Below the pieces are notes generated by a model that saw only the letters and a list, made by a program, of their open reading frames with translations, ran no database searches and was not told where the DNA came from. From Gammaproteobacteria bacterium (GTDB lineage Bacteria; Pseudomonadota; Gammaproteobacteria; Steroidobacterales; GCA-2729495): a stretch of 37,995 nucleotides of DNA. Shown piece by piece: positions 24,468-35,170 of this stretch (positions are counted from its first letter, which is position 1; each line of letters opens with the position of its first letter). Made by a program: the position numbers and the translations under genes. The stretch lies in assembly GCA_030066665.1 (NCBI GenBank), contig JASJBD010000046.1, positions 1 through 37,995 on the forward strand. The letters run 5' to 3'.

Positions 24468-27080
24468 CTATTGACCTAGCCGCTCGCCGACGAGCTGCGG
24501 CACGGAGGCCAGCGCCGCGTCGAGCTGTTGTGGGTCGTTACCGCCCGCCTGCGCGAAATCGGGTCTGCCACCGCCCTTCCCGCCGACCTGCTGCGCGACC
24601 GCGTTGACGAGGTCGCCCGCCCGCACCCGGGCACTGACATCCTTGCTCACGCCCGCGGCCAGGCGCACCTTGCCGTCGTCGGTCGCACAACCCAGGACCA
24701 CAATGGCCGAGCCCAGCTTGTCGCGAAACCGATCCACGGCATCGCGCAGCGTCCTGGCATCGACGCCATCGGCGAGTCGGTTGGCAAGCACCCGCACGCC
24801 GGCGACTTCCACCGCATCCGCGGTCGGGTCGCGCCCGACCGCGCCACCGGCCAGCTGTCCCTTCAATTGCTGCAGTTCTTTTTCCAGCGCGCGATTGCGG
24901 TCGAGCGCCTGTCGCACACGTGATTCGAGTTCGGTACGCGAGCCCTTTACCAGCCCGGCCAGCCGATCCAGCGTCTGTTCCGCGTCCATCATTCGATCGA
25001 GCGCGGCTTGACCGGAAACCGCCTCGATGCGGCGAACTCCGGCCGCAATACCGGACTCGGCAATAATCTTGAAAAGCCCGATATCGCCGGCGCGCTCGAC
25101 GTGCGTACCACCGCACAGTTCAATAGAGAAATCACCAATACTGAGAACGCGGACAACGTCGCCGTATTTCTCGCCAAACAGCGCCATCGCGCCGGCCGCC
25201 TGGGCCGCATCCGGATCCATGAGGCGTGTCTCGGCCGCTTCGTTGGCGCGAATTTTCTCATTCACAAGCGCTTCGATCTGCGCGAGTTCCGCGGCCGTGA
25301 CTGCTTCATAGTGCGAAAAATCAAAGCGCAACCGATCCGGCGCGACCAGCGAGCCCTTCTGGGTCACGTGACTGCCGAGCACGCTTCGCAGGGCTGCATG
25401 CAGCAGGTGTGTCGCGGAGTGATTCAACACCGTCGCGGCGCGCAATTGCTCGTCAACCGCGGCGTCGACCGCCGCCCCCGCCGCGAAGCTGCCGGCATCG
25501 ACCCGGCCAATATGCAGATGAGCGTCGCCGCTTTTCTGCGTGTCGGTTACCAGAAATCTCGCGCCATCCGGGCCATGGATCGTGCCCTGGTCTCCCACCT
25601 GGCCGCCGCTCTCGGCGTAGAACGGCGAGCGATCCAGCACCAGCACACCCGACTCGCCGTCGGACAGCGATTCGACGGGTTCATTGTCGCGATATATCGC
25701 GACGATTTGGCCGGCATCACGCAGCGAGTCGTAGCCGGTGAACTCGGTGACGGCATCCACCGCGATGCTGCCATCGGTACCAGCCTTGAACTTGCTGTGC
25801 GTCCGCGCACGCTCGCGCTGTTGTTCCATGGCCGCCTCGAAACCGGCGCGGTCGATGGTCACGCCGCGGTTGCGCGCCACGTCAGCAGTGAGATCTTCCG
25901 GAAAGCCATAGGTGTCATAAAGCTTGAACACCACATCGCCGGGTAGTTCCGTCCCGCTCAGTCCGGCCAGCGCGTCGTCGAGAATTACCATGCCGTGGGA
26001 CAGGGTCTCGGCGAAGCGATCTTCTTCCATGCGCAGCACTTTCTGCACGTGCGCCGCGGCTGCGGACAGCTCCGGGTACGCGGCGCCCATTTCCTGGTCC
26101 AGCGGCGTAACCAGGCGATGAAAGAACGGCTCCTGCATGCCCAGTTCGTAACCGTGGCGCAGCGCGCGACGGATGATCCGGCGCAGCACGTAGCCGCGAC
26201 CCTCATTGCCTGGCAGGACGCCATCGGCGATCAGAAAAGCACAGGCGCGAATGTGGTCTGCAATGACCCGCAACGATGGCAACGCGCGATCCTCCGCCCC
26301 GGTCACGCCCATGATCGCATCAATCAGCTTCGCAAACAGATCGATGTCGTAATTGCTGTGCACGTTCTGCATTACCGCGGCGAGTCGTTCCAGACCCATG
26401 CCGGTATCGACCGACGGTTTGGGTAACGGTGTCATCTCGCCGTCAGCCGCGCGATTGAACTGCATGAAAACGAGGTTCCAGATTTCGACGTAGCGGTCGC
26501 CGTCCTCGTCTGGCGACCCCGGGGGCCCACCCGCGACGGACGGGCCATGGTCGTAGAAAATCTCGGTACAAGGTCCGCAGGGTCCGGTATCGCCCATGGA
26601 CCAGAAATTGTCTTTCTCGCCCATGCGACCAAAACGCTGCTGATCAACACCGATGGTCTTCAGCCAGATGTCGGCGGCTTCGTCGTCATCGCGATAAACC
26701 GTCACCCACAGGCGGTCGGTCGGAATTTGCAGGCTCTCGGTGACGAATTCCCAAGCGAAGCGAATGGCGTCTTCCTTGAAGTAGTCACCGAAGCTGAAAT
26801 TCCCGAGCATCTCGAAAAACGTGTGATGCCTCGCGGTATAGCCAACGTTTTCGAGATCGTTATGTTTCCCGCCGGCCCTGACGCACCGCTGGGACGTCGC
26901 AGCCCGACTGTAATCGCGCCGATCACTGCCCAGGAAGACGTCCTTGAACTGGACCATGCCGGCATTCGTGAACAGCAGTGTCGGATCGTTGCCGGGCACC
27001 AGCGACGAGCTGGGTACGATGCGGTGCCCGTGGCCCGCAAAGTAGTCCAGAAACAGCTGGCGGAGTTCCGACGTAGTCAT
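24468..27080 (-). CDS. alaS: Alanyl-tRNA synthetase AlaS
   Basis: 870 residues, full length. Class II synthetase that charges tRNA-Ala. The N-terminal catalytic core opens with [23 protein letters not shown] and [15 protein letters not shown], and includes [20 protein letters not shown]. The editing domain carries [11 protein letters not shown] and the CGGTH zinc/editing motif. A C-terminal oligomerisation/C-Ala domain ends with [15 protein letters not shown]. The start at 27080 is preceded by recX, with 17 bases between. In gammaproteobacteria recA-recX-alaS-csrA is a common order, and this window keeps it. No truncation or frameshift is seen. Confidence 0.98.
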   Translation of the reverse strand: MTTSELRQLFLDYFAGHGHRIVPSSSLVPGNDPTLLFTNAGMVQFKDVFLGSDRRDYSRAATSQRCVRAGGKHNDLENVGYTARHHTFFEMLGNFSFGDYFKEDAIRFAWEFVTESLQIPTDRLWVTVYRDDDEAADIWLKTIGVDQQRFGRMGEKDNFWSMGDTGPCGPCTEIFYDHGPSVAGGPPGSPDEDGDRYVEIWNLVFMQFNRAADGEMTPLPKPSVDTGMGLERLAAVMQNVHSNYDIDLFAKLIDAIMGVTGAEDRALPSLRVIADHIRACAFLIADGVLPGNEGRGYVLRRIIRRALRHGYELGMQEPFFHRLVTPLDQEMGAAYPELSAAAAHVQKVLRMEEDRFAETLSHGMVILDDALAGLSGTELPGDVVFKLYDTYGFPEDLTADVARNRGVTIDRAGFEAAMEQQRERARTHSKFKAGTDGSIAVDAVTEFTGYDSLRDAGQIVAIYRDNEPVESLSDGESGVLVLDRSPFYAESGGQVGDQGTIHGPDGARFLVTDTQKSGDAHLHIGRVDAGSFAAGAAVDAAVDEQLRAATVLNHSATHLLHAALRSVLGSHVTQKGSLVAPDRLRFDFSHYEAVTAAELAQIEALVNEKIRANEAAETRLMDPDAAQAAGAMALFGEKYGDVVRVLSIGDFSIELCGGTHVERAGDIGLFKIIAESGIAAGVRRIEAVSGQAALDRMMDAEQTLDRLAGLVKGSRTELESRVRQALDRNRALEKELQQLKGQLAGGAVGRDPTADAVEVAGVRVLANRLADGVDARTLRDAVDRFRDKLGSAIVVLGCATDDGKVRLAAGVSKDVSARVRAGDLVNAVAQQVGGKGGGRPDFAQAGGNDPQQLDAALASVPQLVGERLGQ

Positions 27081-27097
27081 GCTGTCTGTTCCGTTGC

Positions 27098-27559
27098 TCA
27101 GTCGTCGTCTGTGCCGTTACCAAAAGCGGCTCGCACCTGCTCGCTCGTGAAGCCGCGATTTTGCAGGAAACGCGCTTGCCGCGCCCATTCGCGATAGTCC
27201 GCCGGGATCGCCCCTCCAAAACGCTTGTCGCGGGCCTCACTGGCAGCCGCCACCCAGTCGTGTGCGCGCAGTTGCTGATCGATCAATTCGGCGGCGACTC
27301 CGCGCGCTTCGAGTTCCACCCGGATACGCACGGGACCCTGACCGCGACTGGCCCGGTTCGCCGCGAATGCCTCCGCAAAACGCGCGTCACTGGCCAGGCC
27401 CTCACGGACCAGGTCACTAAGTGTTGCGTCTATTTCGTCTGCTGTGAAGTCCCGGGAGGCGAGCTTGCGGCGCAATTCGTTCTCGGAGTGCTCGCGGCGG
27501 GCCAGGCAATCCATAGCCACGCGACGCGCCGTGCGGCCAGCCCGCGAGCTCTGCGTCAT
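27098..27559 (-). CDS. recX: Regulatory protein RecX
   Basis: 153 residues, a typical RecX length. It is helical throughout with three repeats of a three-helix unit: [22 protein letters not shown], then [43 protein letters not shown] and [16 protein letters not shown], where RGxGPxRIRxEL is the RecX signature. RecX limits RecA filament growth and activity. It lies 28 bases after recA, the usual arrangement, and is probably read from the recA promoter. The open frame starts at ATG 27559. Confidence 0.95.
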   Translation of the reverse strand: MTQSSRAGRTARRVAMDCLARREHSENELRRKLASRDFTADEIDATLSDLVREGLASDARFAEAFAANRASRGQGPVRIRVELEARGVAAELIDQQLRAHDWVAAASEARDKRFGGAIPADYREWARQARFLQNRGFTSEQVRAAFGNGTDDD

Positions 27560-27587
27560 TGGCGCCGGGTCGGCATCGGCCGCCGGA

Positions 27588-28625
27588 TCAGGCCTCGGCG
27601 GCTTCGGCCTCGCCCTCTTCGACCACCGCGACCGGCGATGGCATCAGCCGATGCCGAATCTGGGTCTCGATTTCGGTCGCGATCTCCGGGTGCTCTTTCA
27701 GGAACTCGCGGCTGTTTTCCTTGCCCTGCCCAATGCGGTCACCCTGGTAGCTGTACCAGGCCCCGGATTTCTGCACGATGCCTTCCTTGACGCCCAGATC
27801 GATCACCTCGCCGAGGCGCGAAATACCCTGGCCATAGAGAATTTCAAATTCGGCCGTCTTGAACGGCGGTGCGACCTTGTTCTTCACCACCTTGACCCGG
27901 GTCTGGTTGCCGATGACTTCATCGCCTTTCTTGATGGCGCCAATCCGCCGGATGTCCAGGCGCACCGAGGAATAGAACTTGAGTGCATTGCCGCCAGTCG
28001 TGGTTTCCGGATTGCCAAACATCACGCCAATCTTCATGCGAATCTGGTTGATGAAGATCACGATGGTGTTCGATCGCTTGATGTTGCCGGTCAGCTTGCG
28101 TAGCGCCTGCGACATGAGGCGCGCCTGCAGGCCGACATGAGTATCGCCCATCTCGCCCTCGATTTCGGCTTTCGGCGTCAAGGCCGCCACGGAATCGACA
28201 ACGACGACATCGACCGCGCCGGAACGCACCAGCAAGTCGGTGATTTCCAGAGCCTGTTCACCAGTGTCGGGTTGGGACACCAGCAGGTTGTCGACGTCTA
28301 CGCCCAGCTTTTCGGCGTACACAGGATCGAGGGCATGTTCAGCGTCGACAAATGCCGCAGTGCCGCCGCCCTTTTGACACTCGGCCACGACCTGCAACGT
28401 CAGGGTCGTCTTGCCGGAGGCCTCCGGGCCGTAGACTTCGACCACGCGACCTTTTGGCAGGCCGCCGACGCCGAGCGCGACATCGAGCCCCAGCGAACCG
28501 GTCGAAACCACATCCACGTCGCGGGCCGCGCCACCATCACCGAGGCGCATGACAGAGCCTTTGCCGAATTGCTTTTCGATCTGGCCCAGCGCAGCAGCCA
28601 GGGCCTTCTTGCGATTGTCATCCAT
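27588..28625 (-). CDS. recA: Recombinase RecA
   Basis: 345 residues. ATP-dependent DNA strand exchange and LexA co-protease activation. The Walker [10 protein letters not shown] (66-74), the substrate-binding loops ([19 protein letters not shown] and [22 protein letters not shown]) and the DNA-binding region [12 protein letters not shown] are standard. The C-terminus is acidic ([10 protein letters not shown]), as usual. No defect is seen. The upstream leader is 107 bases; a clear LexA box was not found there. recX follows after 28 bases. Confidence 0.98.
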   Translation of the reverse strand: MDDNRKKALAAALGQIEKQFGKGSVMRLGDGGAARDVDVVSTGSLGLDVALGVGGLPKGRVVEVYGPEASGKTTLTLQVVAECQKGGGTAAFVDAEHALDPVYAEKLGVDVDNLLVSQPDTGEQALEITDLLVRSGAVDVVVVDSVAALTPKAEIEGEMGDTHVGLQARLMSQALRKLTGNIKRSNTIVIFINQIRMKIGVMFGNPETTTGGNALKFYSSVRLDIRRIGAIKKGDEVIGNQTRVKVVKNKVAPPFKTAEFEILYGQGISRLGEVIDLGVKEGIVQKSGAWYSYQGDRIGQGKENSREFLKEHPEIATEIETQIRHRLMPSPVAVVEEGEAEAAEA

Positions 28626-28732
28626 CGTTTTGGGATCCCGTAAGAAGAAGTTTGTGTCAGAAGACGGCGAGCCAGGATTATTTCACAGATCCCTGGACCC
28701 GGCAGCCTCGTGAAAGCGACAGCTTAGTGCAG
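28626..28732 (-). promoter_or_regulatory. recA upstream region, weak promoter, no full LexA box
   Basis: On the minus strand, AATAAT at 28677-28682 could be a -10, with no matching -35. CTGT directly upstream (GGATCTGTGAAATAATCCTGG) looks like one half of an E. coli-type LexA site, but the other half reads CCTG rather than ACAG, so the CTGT-N8-ACAG palindrome is incomplete. No other CTGT-N8-ACAG is seen in these 107 bases. The leader next to the ATG contains GGGATCC as a weak ribosome binding site. Confidence 0.3.
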
Positions 28733-29275
28733 TTAGGGCTCAGGGCATGAGCCCGCCGGAAATGCCGCCGCCACGGTATAGCGCGCGCCTTTGGGATCAG
28801 TAATCGATTCCACCAACACGAAACCGCGCAATGCCCAACGCAGCGGACGATCCGGTGCGGCCGTCATGGGTGCCCGATTGACCTTGCGCGCCAGCGTCAG
28901 GTGCGCGCGGAACGCGCGTGCATCACGCGACAGCCCCAGGGGTTCCAGTCGATCCCATAGCTCGATCGACACGCGCGCCAGTTCGGCGACCGGCTCGCTG
29001 GTGCCCAGCCACAGGATTCGCGACTTGGGCCAGTAGCCGATGCGATCGAGACTGAACTCTCCGGCCGGCGGCACGACTGCCGCCGCCGCATCGAGAATCC
29101 GGGGGTAGAGCTCAGCGGCAACATTGCCCAGAAACGCTAATGTCAGATGGTAATTATTTGCCGGCACGGGTTTCCCGCCGGCCGCGCGGACCACGCGGCG
29201 GCAACGCTTGTAAATATGGTCCCGCAGACCCGGCGTCGGCCACAGCGCGAAAAACAGGCGACGCGTGTCAGCCAC
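28733..29275 (-). CDS. thpR: RNA 2',3'-cyclic phosphodiesterase ThpR
   Basis: 180 residues, a 2H phosphoesterase. It opens 2',3'-cyclic phosphates in RNA. The two catalytic HxT motifs are HLTLAFLG (H43, T45) and HLTLARK (H125, T127), with the usual spacing of about 80 residues, and the start RLFFALWP is typical. The start is GTG at 29275, with the first 8 bases overlapping the pncC stop, so translation is coupled. recA begins 107 bases downstream, so it is probably not part of the same unit. Confidence 0.93.
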   Translation of the reverse strand: MADTRRLFFALWPTPGLRDHIYKRCRRVVRAAGGKPVPANNYHLTLAFLGNVAAELYPRILDAAAAVVPPAGEFSLDRIGYWPKSRILWLGTSEPVAELARVSIELWDRLEPLGLSRDARAFRAHLTLARKVNRAPMTAAPDRPLRWALRGFVLVESITDPKGARYTVAAAFPAGSCPEP

Positions 29276-29768
29276 GCTCGGTCAGACGCAATACGCCGCG
29301 TAACGCAGCAGCCACCGTTTGTCGCCGCACGCCGTCGCGATCACCGGCAAACGTTTCCAGCTGGGTCGCGCGCTGACCGTCCGTACTGGCCCACGCGAGC
29401 CAGACTGTGCCCACGGGTTTGTCGGGGCTGCCGCCGGCGGGACCGGCAATACCGGTGACGGCTACCGCAACGTCCGCCCCCGAGATTTCCAGCGCACCCG
29501 CGGCCATGGCGGCTGCCACCTCGGCGCTGACCGCCCCGTGGGCTTCGAGCACCCGGCGGCTGACGCCGAGCATGTCGTGCTTCAGGGCGTCGCTGTAGGT
29601 GACGGCACCACCTTCGTACCATCCCGAACTGCCAACCTGATCGGTCAGTATTTTTGCGATCCAGCCCCCGGTGCACGATTCTGCCGTGACGAGTCGCCAC
29701 TGCGACTGGCCAAGTGCCTCGGCAACCTGCTCGGCCAGGGCCGCGAGCTCTCGATCATCAGGAACCAT
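29268..29768 (-). CDS. pncC: Nicotinamide-nucleotide amidase PncC (CinA C-terminal domain)
   Basis: 166 residues, the stand-alone CinA C-domain. It deamidates nicotinamide mononucleotide for NAD recycling. Key elements: TAESCTGGWIAKIL, with the active-site Ser, GAVTYSDALKHDMLGV, and GIAGPAGGSPDKPVGTVW. The CinA N-terminal (MoCF-like) domain is absent, as in E. coli YgaD. The start used is the ATG at 29768 (MVPDDREL), because the larger frame to 30128 lies over the glycosyltransferase gene; its 5' end overlaps that gene by 11 bases. In many gammaproteobacteria pncC stands next to recA or mutS, as it does here. Confidence 0.93.
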   Translation of the reverse strand: MVPDDRELAALAEQVAEALGQSQWRLVTAESCTGGWIAKILTDQVGSSGWYEGGAVTYSDALKHDMLGVSRRVLEAHGAVSAEVAAAMAAGALEISGADVAVAVTGIAGPAGGSPDKPVGTVWLAWASTDGQRATQLETFAGDRDGVRRQTVAAALRGVLRLTERG

Positions 29769-30858
29769 TCGAACGAGCCTCCAGAACCTCGCAATAGACG
29801 TCAAGATTACCGCGCAGCATCCGGTCGGGATTGAACATCCGTTCGACGCGCTTGCGACCGGCGACACCAAGCTCGCGCCGTCGCGGCGCATCTTCGAGCA
29901 ATCGAATTGCGGCCGCCGCCAGGCCACTTCTGTCGCCCGGCTCGACCAGCATGCCGGTTTTACCATGCTCGACGGCTTCATCGACGCCGGGCACGCGCCA
30001 ACCAACAACCGGCACGCCGGCCGCCTGCGATTCGAGCAGTGCGATGCCGAGCCCTTCCCGAAACGCCGGGTGCAATACGAGCTCGAAGCGGCCCAGGAAC
30101 TCGCGAAGATCCCGGCGAAACCCGGCAAACCGCAGAATGTCCATTAGCCCGGCCCGCTGGAACGCATTGCGCAACTGCGATTCGAGTTGGCCGCTTCCGA
30201 ATAGCATGACCCGGAGCCCCGGGACCTCCGCCCGGACGCGCGCCAGCACCTCAGGCAATACCTCGTGGCCTTTGCGCGGAATGAACTGCGCGATGACGGC
30301 GATCGGACGTTCGGTGGGAGTCAGGGCAAAGTGTTCGCGAAAAGCCGCATCCGTCCAGCTCGGCTGGCAAGCCTCGACGGCAACGGCGCTGTTGACGACG
30401 CGCAGCTTGCCGGCGGGTACACCGTCGCGGCGCAACTGGTCAGCCACGCCGGCCGAGATCGCCACGATGCGATCGGGCAGACCATACTTCCAGCGCCGGG
30501 ACAGGACGGGTTCCGGATTGTCGACCCGCCGCGTCAGCACCAGCGGTCGCGACATCAGCCGGGCGGCCAGCAACCCCCAGCTGTCGGCCCCGCGTCGGCT
30601 GTGAATATGCACCAGATCCGGCCGCAGTCGCCTGACGAGGCTGGCAACTCGCCATAACAGGCGCACGTCGGCATCCCCCGCGACCGGCAATTCCAAGGTC
30701 CGCAGCCCGGACTCGCGCGCCGCAGCCGCCACGGCCGTATCACTGGCGCAAACCAGGGTATGACGCTCACGGCCCGTGCCGAGACCCCCGACGAGGTCCA
30801 GCACCTGGCGCGCGCCACCGAGAAGTTGGCGACCGGTCTCGACATGCAAAACATGCAT
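29758..30858 (-). CDS. GT4-family glycosyltransferase
   Basis: 366 residues, a retaining GT-B enzyme. The N-terminal Rossmann part begins [19 protein letters not shown] and has [13 protein letters not shown]; the C-terminal part contains [14 protein letters not shown] and the sugar-nucleotide-binding EX7E motif (E-G-L-G-I-A-L-L-E in [19 protein letters not shown]), then [11 protein letters not shown]. Likely transfers a sugar to a lipid or polysaccharide; acceptor unknown. The pncC gene starts inside its 3' end (11-base overlap). The start ATG at 30858 is 83 bases from the divergent mutS. Confidence 0.92.
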   Translation of the reverse strand: MHVLHVETGRQLLGGARQVLDLVGGLGTGRERHTLVCASDTAVAAAARESGLRTLELPVAGDADVRLLWRVASLVRRLRPDLVHIHSRRGADSWGLLAARLMSRPLVLTRRVDNPEPVLSRRWKYGLPDRIVAISAGVADQLRRDGVPAGKLRVVNSAVAVEACQPSWTDAAFREHFALTPTERPIAVIAQFIPRKGHEVLPEVLARVRAEVPGLRVMLFGSGQLESQLRNAFQRAGLMDILRFAGFRRDLREFLGRFELVLHPAFREGLGIALLESQAAGVPVVGWRVPGVDEAVEHGKTGMLVEPGDRSGLAAAAIRLLEDAPRRRELGVAGRKRVERMFNPDRMLRGNLDVYCEVLEARSNGS

Positions 30859-30941
30859 GGGCCGCGATCATAGCGCGCGTTTTGCAAGTAGTTTGGCAGA
30901 CCGGTTTTGGCGCGCGGGCTGCGATCGGGAATAATGCCGCG

Positions 30942-33539
30942 ATGAGTGCGCCCGCCGATGAAATGACAGCGACCGCAAACGCCGGCCACACGCCGATGAT
31001 GCGGCAGTATCTGCGCATCAAGGCCGAATTTCCGGACACGCTGCTCTTCTATCGAATGGGCGACTTCTACGAGTTGTTCTATGACGATGCACGCCGTGCC
31101 GCAACCCTGATCGACATCACGCTGACGAGTCGCGGCAAGTCCGCCGGACAACCCATACCAATGGCTGGCGTGCCATATCACGCGGCGGAAAGCTATCTGG
31201 CGAAGTTACTGCGGCAGGGTGAGTCGGTCGCGATCTGCGAACAGGTCGGCGATCCGGCCACCAGCAAGGGACCCGTGGCCCGCGAGGTCGTGCGCGTTCT
31301 GACGCCCGGCACCCTCACTGACGAGGCACTGCTCGATTCGCGACGAGACAACCTGATTGCAGCACTGTGCCCGGACGGCTCGCGTGCCGGCCTGGCGTGG
31401 CTGGAGCTCAGCTCCGGTCGCTTGTCGATCAGCGAGCTGGCCGACACCGACATGGCCAGCGAACTGGAGCGCCTGCAGGTGGCAGAACTCCTCTTACCGG
31501 AACAGGCCGCGCCGGCCGGTCTGGCGAGCATGGATACCCGAACGCGCGAACTGCCGCCATGGCAATTCGACGCCGACACGGCGCGGCGCAAGCTCTGTGA
31601 GCAATTCGGCACGCTCAATCTCGACGGCTTTGGTTGCGCGGACCTGCCGTTGGCCATCCGCGCGGCAGGTGGCTTGTTGCAATACGTGCGTGATACTCAA
31701 CGCAGCAGCCTGCCTCACATCGACGGCCTGACCGTTGAACGAGCGGGCGACTCGCTGCTCGTCGACGCCGTCACCCGGCGCAACCTGGAGATCGACCGCA
31801 GCCTGGCCGGGCGAGAGGCCGACACCCTCGCCGGTCTCATGGATCGCTGCGCCACGACCATGGGCAGTCGCATGCTACGGCGCTGGCTGAATCGCCCGTT
31901 GCGTGATCACACGCTGCTCCGGCAGCGCTATCAGGCCGTCGGACAACTGCAGGCAAATGCCGGGCCGGAATTGACCGACCTGCTGCGCCGGGTGGGCGAT
32001 GTGGAGCGGATCCTGACACGAGTCGCGTTGCTGTCGGCGAGACCGCGCGACCTGGCGCAGTTGCGCACTGCGTTGCAATTGCTGCCGGCAATCCGTCACC
32101 GAGTGCCGACCGACTCACCATTGCTGCAAGCACTGGCGCAACAACTTGCCGATCGGCCCGCGATCCAGGCACGGCTCGAACGGGCGCTGGTTGACGAGCC
32201 CCCGATGCTGATTCGCGACGGCGGTGTCATCGCCGCGGGCTACGATGTCGAACTCGATGAGCTGCGCAATACGAGTCAGCATGCCGATGCGTACCTCGCC
32301 GAGCTCGAAGTTCGCGAGCGGGATCGCACCGGGCTGCCATCGCTGAAGGTCGGCTACAACCGCGTGCACGGCTACTACATCGAAATCAGCAAGGCTCAGG
32401 CGGAGCAGGCGCCCGCCGACTACATCCGTCGCCAGACTTTGAAAGGGGCCGAGCGCTATGTCACGCCAGAACTCAAGGACTTCGAAGGCCGCGTGCTAAC
32501 CGCCCGCGAGCGCGCGCTGGCCCGGGAAAAACGCCTGTACCACGAACTGCTGGAGGCGCACCAGCCGGAGCTGGCCGCACTGCAGTCGATGTCGGCGGGT
32601 CTCGCGGAGATCGACGTGCTGGCGAACTTCGCCGGTCGCGCCCGGGACCTCGACCTGCGCGAACCGGAGCTCACCGGCGAGCCGGGGCTGGTCATCGAGG
32701 GTGGTCGCCACCCGGTAGTCGAGCAGGTATCGGGCGAGGCGTTCATCCCGAACGACCTGTCACTGGACCAACAGTGCCGAATGCTGATCATTACCGGCCC
32801 CAACATGGGCGGTAAGTCGACCTACATGAGACAGGCCGCGCTGATCGCCATCCTCGCCCACGTCGGCAGTTTCGTGCCGGCCACGGCCGCCCGACTCGGG
32901 CCCATCGACCGGATCTTCACGCGCATCGGTGCCGCGGACGACCTGTCCGGCGGTCGCTCGACGTTCATGGTGGAGATGAGTGAGACCGCCAATATTCTCA
33001 ACAACGCGACCGAGCAGAGCCTCGTGCTGCTGGACGAAATCGGCCGTGGCACCAGCACCTTCGACGGCCTGTCGCTGGCCTGGGCCACGGCACGGCACAT
33101 CGCCAGCGACGTGGGCGCGTTCGCGCTATTCGCCACCCACTACTTCGAATTGACCGCACTCGCTGATGAACTGCCCACGTGCGCGAACGTGCACCTCGAT
33201 GCGACCGAGCACGGCGACCAGTTGATTTTCATGCACCAGGTGAAGCCTGGCCCGGCGAACCAGAGTTACGGTCTGCAGGTGGCACAGCTCGCCGGCGTGC
33301 CTCGCGCCGTCATTCGTCAGGCGCGCGACTATCTGGCGCAGTTGGAGCGGGAGTCCGCCGCGCAGCGGGCAGCGCTCAGCCCGCAGCGCGAACTCGACCT
33401 GAGCAGCCAGCCACCAGCACGCGACACGCCCGCCGAATCTACCGATACATTGCGCGACGCACTCGCTGCGATCGAGCCTGATGAGCTCAGTCCCCGGCAG
33501 GCGCTGGACACGTTGTATCGACTGAAAAAGATCCCCTGA
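30942..33539 (+). CDS. mutS: DNA mismatch repair protein MutS
   Basis: 865 residues. Recognises mismatches and recruits MutL. The mismatch-binding domain I carries the wedge [15 protein letters not shown] (Phe and Glu of the F-x-E motif are present). The connector, lever and clamp follow, then the ABC-type ATPase with Walker [10 protein letters not shown] (619-627), [14 protein letters not shown], the Walker [17 protein letters not shown] and [10 protein letters not shown]-terminal helix-turn-helix dimerisation tail closes it. The start at 30942 (MSAPADEMT) is preceded by CGGGA; an ATG at 30960 is possible. The open frame begins at 30882, which would add 20 unlikely residues. Confidence 0.98.
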   Translation: MSAPADEMTATANAGHTPMMRQYLRIKAEFPDTLLFYRMGDFYELFYDDARRAATLIDITLTSRGKSAGQPIPMAGVPYHAAESYLAKLLRQGESVAICEQVGDPATSKGPVAREVVRVLTPGTLTDEALLDSRRDNLIAALCPDGSRAGLAWLELSSGRLSISELADTDMASELERLQVAELLLPEQAAPAGLASMDTRTRELPPWQFDADTARRKLCEQFGTLNLDGFGCADLPLAIRAAGGLLQYVRDTQRSSLPHIDGLTVERAGDSLLVDAVTRRNLEIDRSLAGREADTLAGLMDRCATTMGSRMLRRWLNRPLRDHTLLRQRYQAVGQLQANAGPELTDLLRRVGDVERILTRVALLSARPRDLAQLRTALQLLPAIRHRVPTDSPLLQALAQQLADRPAIQARLERALVDEPPMLIRDGGVIAAGYDVELDELRNTSQHADAYLAELEVRERDRTGLPSLKVGYNRVHGYYIEISKAQAEQAPADYIRRQTLKGAERYVTPELKDFEGRVLTARERALAREKRLYHELLEAHQPELAALQSMSAGLAEIDVLANFAGRARDLDLREPELTGEPGLVIEGGRHPVVEQVSGEAFIPNDLSLDQQCRMLIITGPNMGGKSTYMRQAALIAILAHVGSFVPATAARLGPIDRIFTRIGAADDLSGGRSTFMVEMSETANILNNATEQSLVLLDEIGRGTSTFDGLSLAWATARHIASDVGAFALFATHYFELTALADELPTCANVHLDATEHGDQLIFMHQVKPGPANQSYGLQVAQLAGVPRAVIRQARDYLAQLERESAAQRAALSPQRELDLSSQPPARDTPAESTDTLRDALAAIEPDELSPRQALDTLYRLKKIP

Positions 33540-33624
33540 GTGACGTCTGCCTGGAGCGCCGCGGCGTGTTGACAGGCCTGTCTCGCAGCGTCAGGCTGAC
33601 TGCGTCGCGCAGCGAGAACCAACA

Positions 33625-34506
33625 ATGACATTGCCCCACGAGCGCTTCGAATACTCCGCGATGACACAACGCGAACCCTGGACGCTACCGGATGGCGCCC
33701 GCGTTGCTGTGTACCTGGTGATCAACATCGAGGAATGGGACATCAACAAACCGGTCGCGCGGGAGTACGTCACGTCGCCGGCCGGCGTCGCGACGGTGCC
33801 GAATATTCCTAACTGGGCCTGGCACGAGTACGGCATGCGCGTCGGCATCTGGCGCGTGATGGAAGCGCTGGAACGACGTGGCCTGAAGGCGAGTGTCGCG
33901 ATCAACGCGCGGGTCTGCGAAGGTGCCGGCGAACCGGTCGCCAGGGCCCTGCATCAGGCCGGTTTCCCGTTCATGGGCCACGGGTATGCGCAAGCCCCGA
34001 TGCACGTCGTGGACGACCAGCGTGCGGTAATCCAGAAGACCTGGGATGTGCTGAAAAGCTACACCGGCACCGCACCGCTGGGCTGGTTGGGGCCGGGTTT
34101 ACACGAAACGCTGGAGACGCTGGATTACCTGTCGGAAACCGGCTTTCGATTCGTCTGCGATTGGCCGATGGACGAGCATCCCGTGGTGATGCAAACCAGC
34201 CACGAACCGGTCATCGCCATGCCGTACAGCATGGAACTCAGCGACCTGCCGATGATGGTCGTGCATATGCATGAATCGCATGTGTGGCTCAACCGGGCCA
34301 TGGACCAGATTGACCGGCTCCATGCGGAAGGCGCGGCCCAACCGCGCGTCATGTCGATGAGCGTGCATCCCTACATCATGGGGGTCCCGCACCGGATGAA
34401 GTACTTCGAGGCCGCCCTCGATCACATCCTGTCGAAATCGGATGTCTGGTTCACAACGGCCGAAGACATTTACGCCTGGTCTATCGGGTCAGAGTCACGA
34501 CCCTGA
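33625..34506 (+). CDS. Polysaccharide deacetylase-like protein (PuuE/allantoinase type), atypical metal site
   Basis: 293 residues with the NodB/polysaccharide-deacetylase barrel pattern, as in PuuE-type enzymes: VYLVINIEEWD at strand 1, GIWRVMEALERRGLKASVAIN, FMGHGYAQAPM, GPGLHETLETLDYLSETGFRFVCDW and SMSVHPYIMG near the end. The classical CE4 Asp-Asp of motif 1 is replaced by Glu-Glu-Trp-Asp, and the HxxxH motif is reduced to GHG. It is therefore a divergent member, perhaps acting on amide or cyclic-amide substrates rather than chitin-like sugars. The start is ATG at 33625; ATG at 33661 is possible. It is read after mutS and overlaps the converging hydrolase by 37 bases. Confidence 0.85.
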   Translation: MTLPHERFEYSAMTQREPWTLPDGARVAVYLVINIEEWDINKPVAREYVTSPAGVATVPNIPNWAWHEYGMRVGIWRVMEALERRGLKASVAINARVCEGAGEPVARALHQAGFPFMGHGYAQAPMHVVDDQRAVIQKTWDVLKSYTGTAPLGWLGPGLHETLETLDYLSETGFRFVCDWPMDEHPVVMQTSHEPVIAMPYSMELSDLPMMVVHMHESHVWLNRAMDQIDRLHAEGAAQPRVMSMSVHPYIMGVPHRMKYFEAALDHILSKSDVWFTTAEDIYAWSIGSESRP

Positions 34507-35150
34507 CTCTTTTTGTTGAAACACCCGTTGCGCAGGAACGCCGCGACCTGATCGGCGGCACGCCGCGACATGACCATGGTCCAGTGCGTATGTCGCATCT
34601 CGACATGATCGGTAATGCCGGGCAGACGGGTTTCCGCGACCGTAACCACGCCGTCGTTCGGACCCTCCAGCGCGCCCGGTAGCAGCAAGCCGGTACCGAT
34701 ACTGACCGTACCGGCGATGACACCAACATCGCGGTCGCCCTCGTACGACTCGAATGGCGCCTCCAGCACCGCATCCCGAATCGTTTGTCCGATGATCCAG
34801 TCACCGGCCGGCAGTTTGGACACGGCGCGACCGATGCTGGTCCCCCGCAACGGCGCTCCCATGCACACGACCCTGCCGGGCGTCTCCGTCGGCATTCCGG
34901 CGCTGACCTTCAGGGCCAGCACGCCGCCCAGGCTGTGGCCAACCAGGTGTACCTGCGGTGCGGTCACCTGACTGACAAAGTCGCGCAGACGAGCAACATT
35001 GGCGTTGATGCCCTGCGTGACCGACGGATAAGAGAAATTGTGGACGACGTACCCGTGACGATTCTGCAGCCGATGGCGCAACGGCTCCATCACGATGCCG
35101 TGCATCCACAAACCGTGAATCAGGACAATGGCGTCCGATGAATCCGTCAT
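34470..35150 (-). CDS. Alpha/beta hydrolase (lipase/esterase-like)
   Basis: 226 residues. IVLIHGLWMHG (oxyanion region), the nucleophile elbow GHSLGG, an Asp in PNDGVVTVAE and the C-terminal His in HTHWTMVMSRRAADQV give a complete Ser-Asp-His triad. It resembles small lipases/PGAP1-like hydrolases without a signal peptide. The tail (CFNKKSQGRDSDPIDQA) lies in the overlap with the deacetylase gene and is not conserved in my view. The start is at 35150, just after the REP-like palindrome (35171-35326). Substrate unknown; an ester or lipid is likely. Confidence 0.9.
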   Translation of the reverse strand: MTDSSDAIVLIHGLWMHGIVMEPLRHRLQNRHGYVVHNFSYPSVTQGINANVARLRDFVSQVTAPQVHLVGHSLGGVLALKVSAGMPTETPGRVVCMGAPLRGTSIGRAVSKLPAGDWIIGQTIRDAVLEAPFESYEGDRDVGVIAGTVSIGTGLLLPGALEGPNDGVVTVAETRLPGITDHVEMRHTHWTMVMSRRAADQVAAFLRNGCFNKKSQGRDSDPIDQA

Positions 35151-35170
35151 CGTTCAACTCTACCTGACTG

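Noticed and set aside
28668-28690. LexA box upstream of recA
   Set aside because: Only one half (CTGT) fits; the second half is CCTG instead of ACAG, so the palindrome is incomplete.
33569-33597. Promoter with TTGACA at 33569 ahead of the deacetylase gene
   Set aside because: The -35 is perfect, but the -10 position reads CAGGCT, so no promoter is called.
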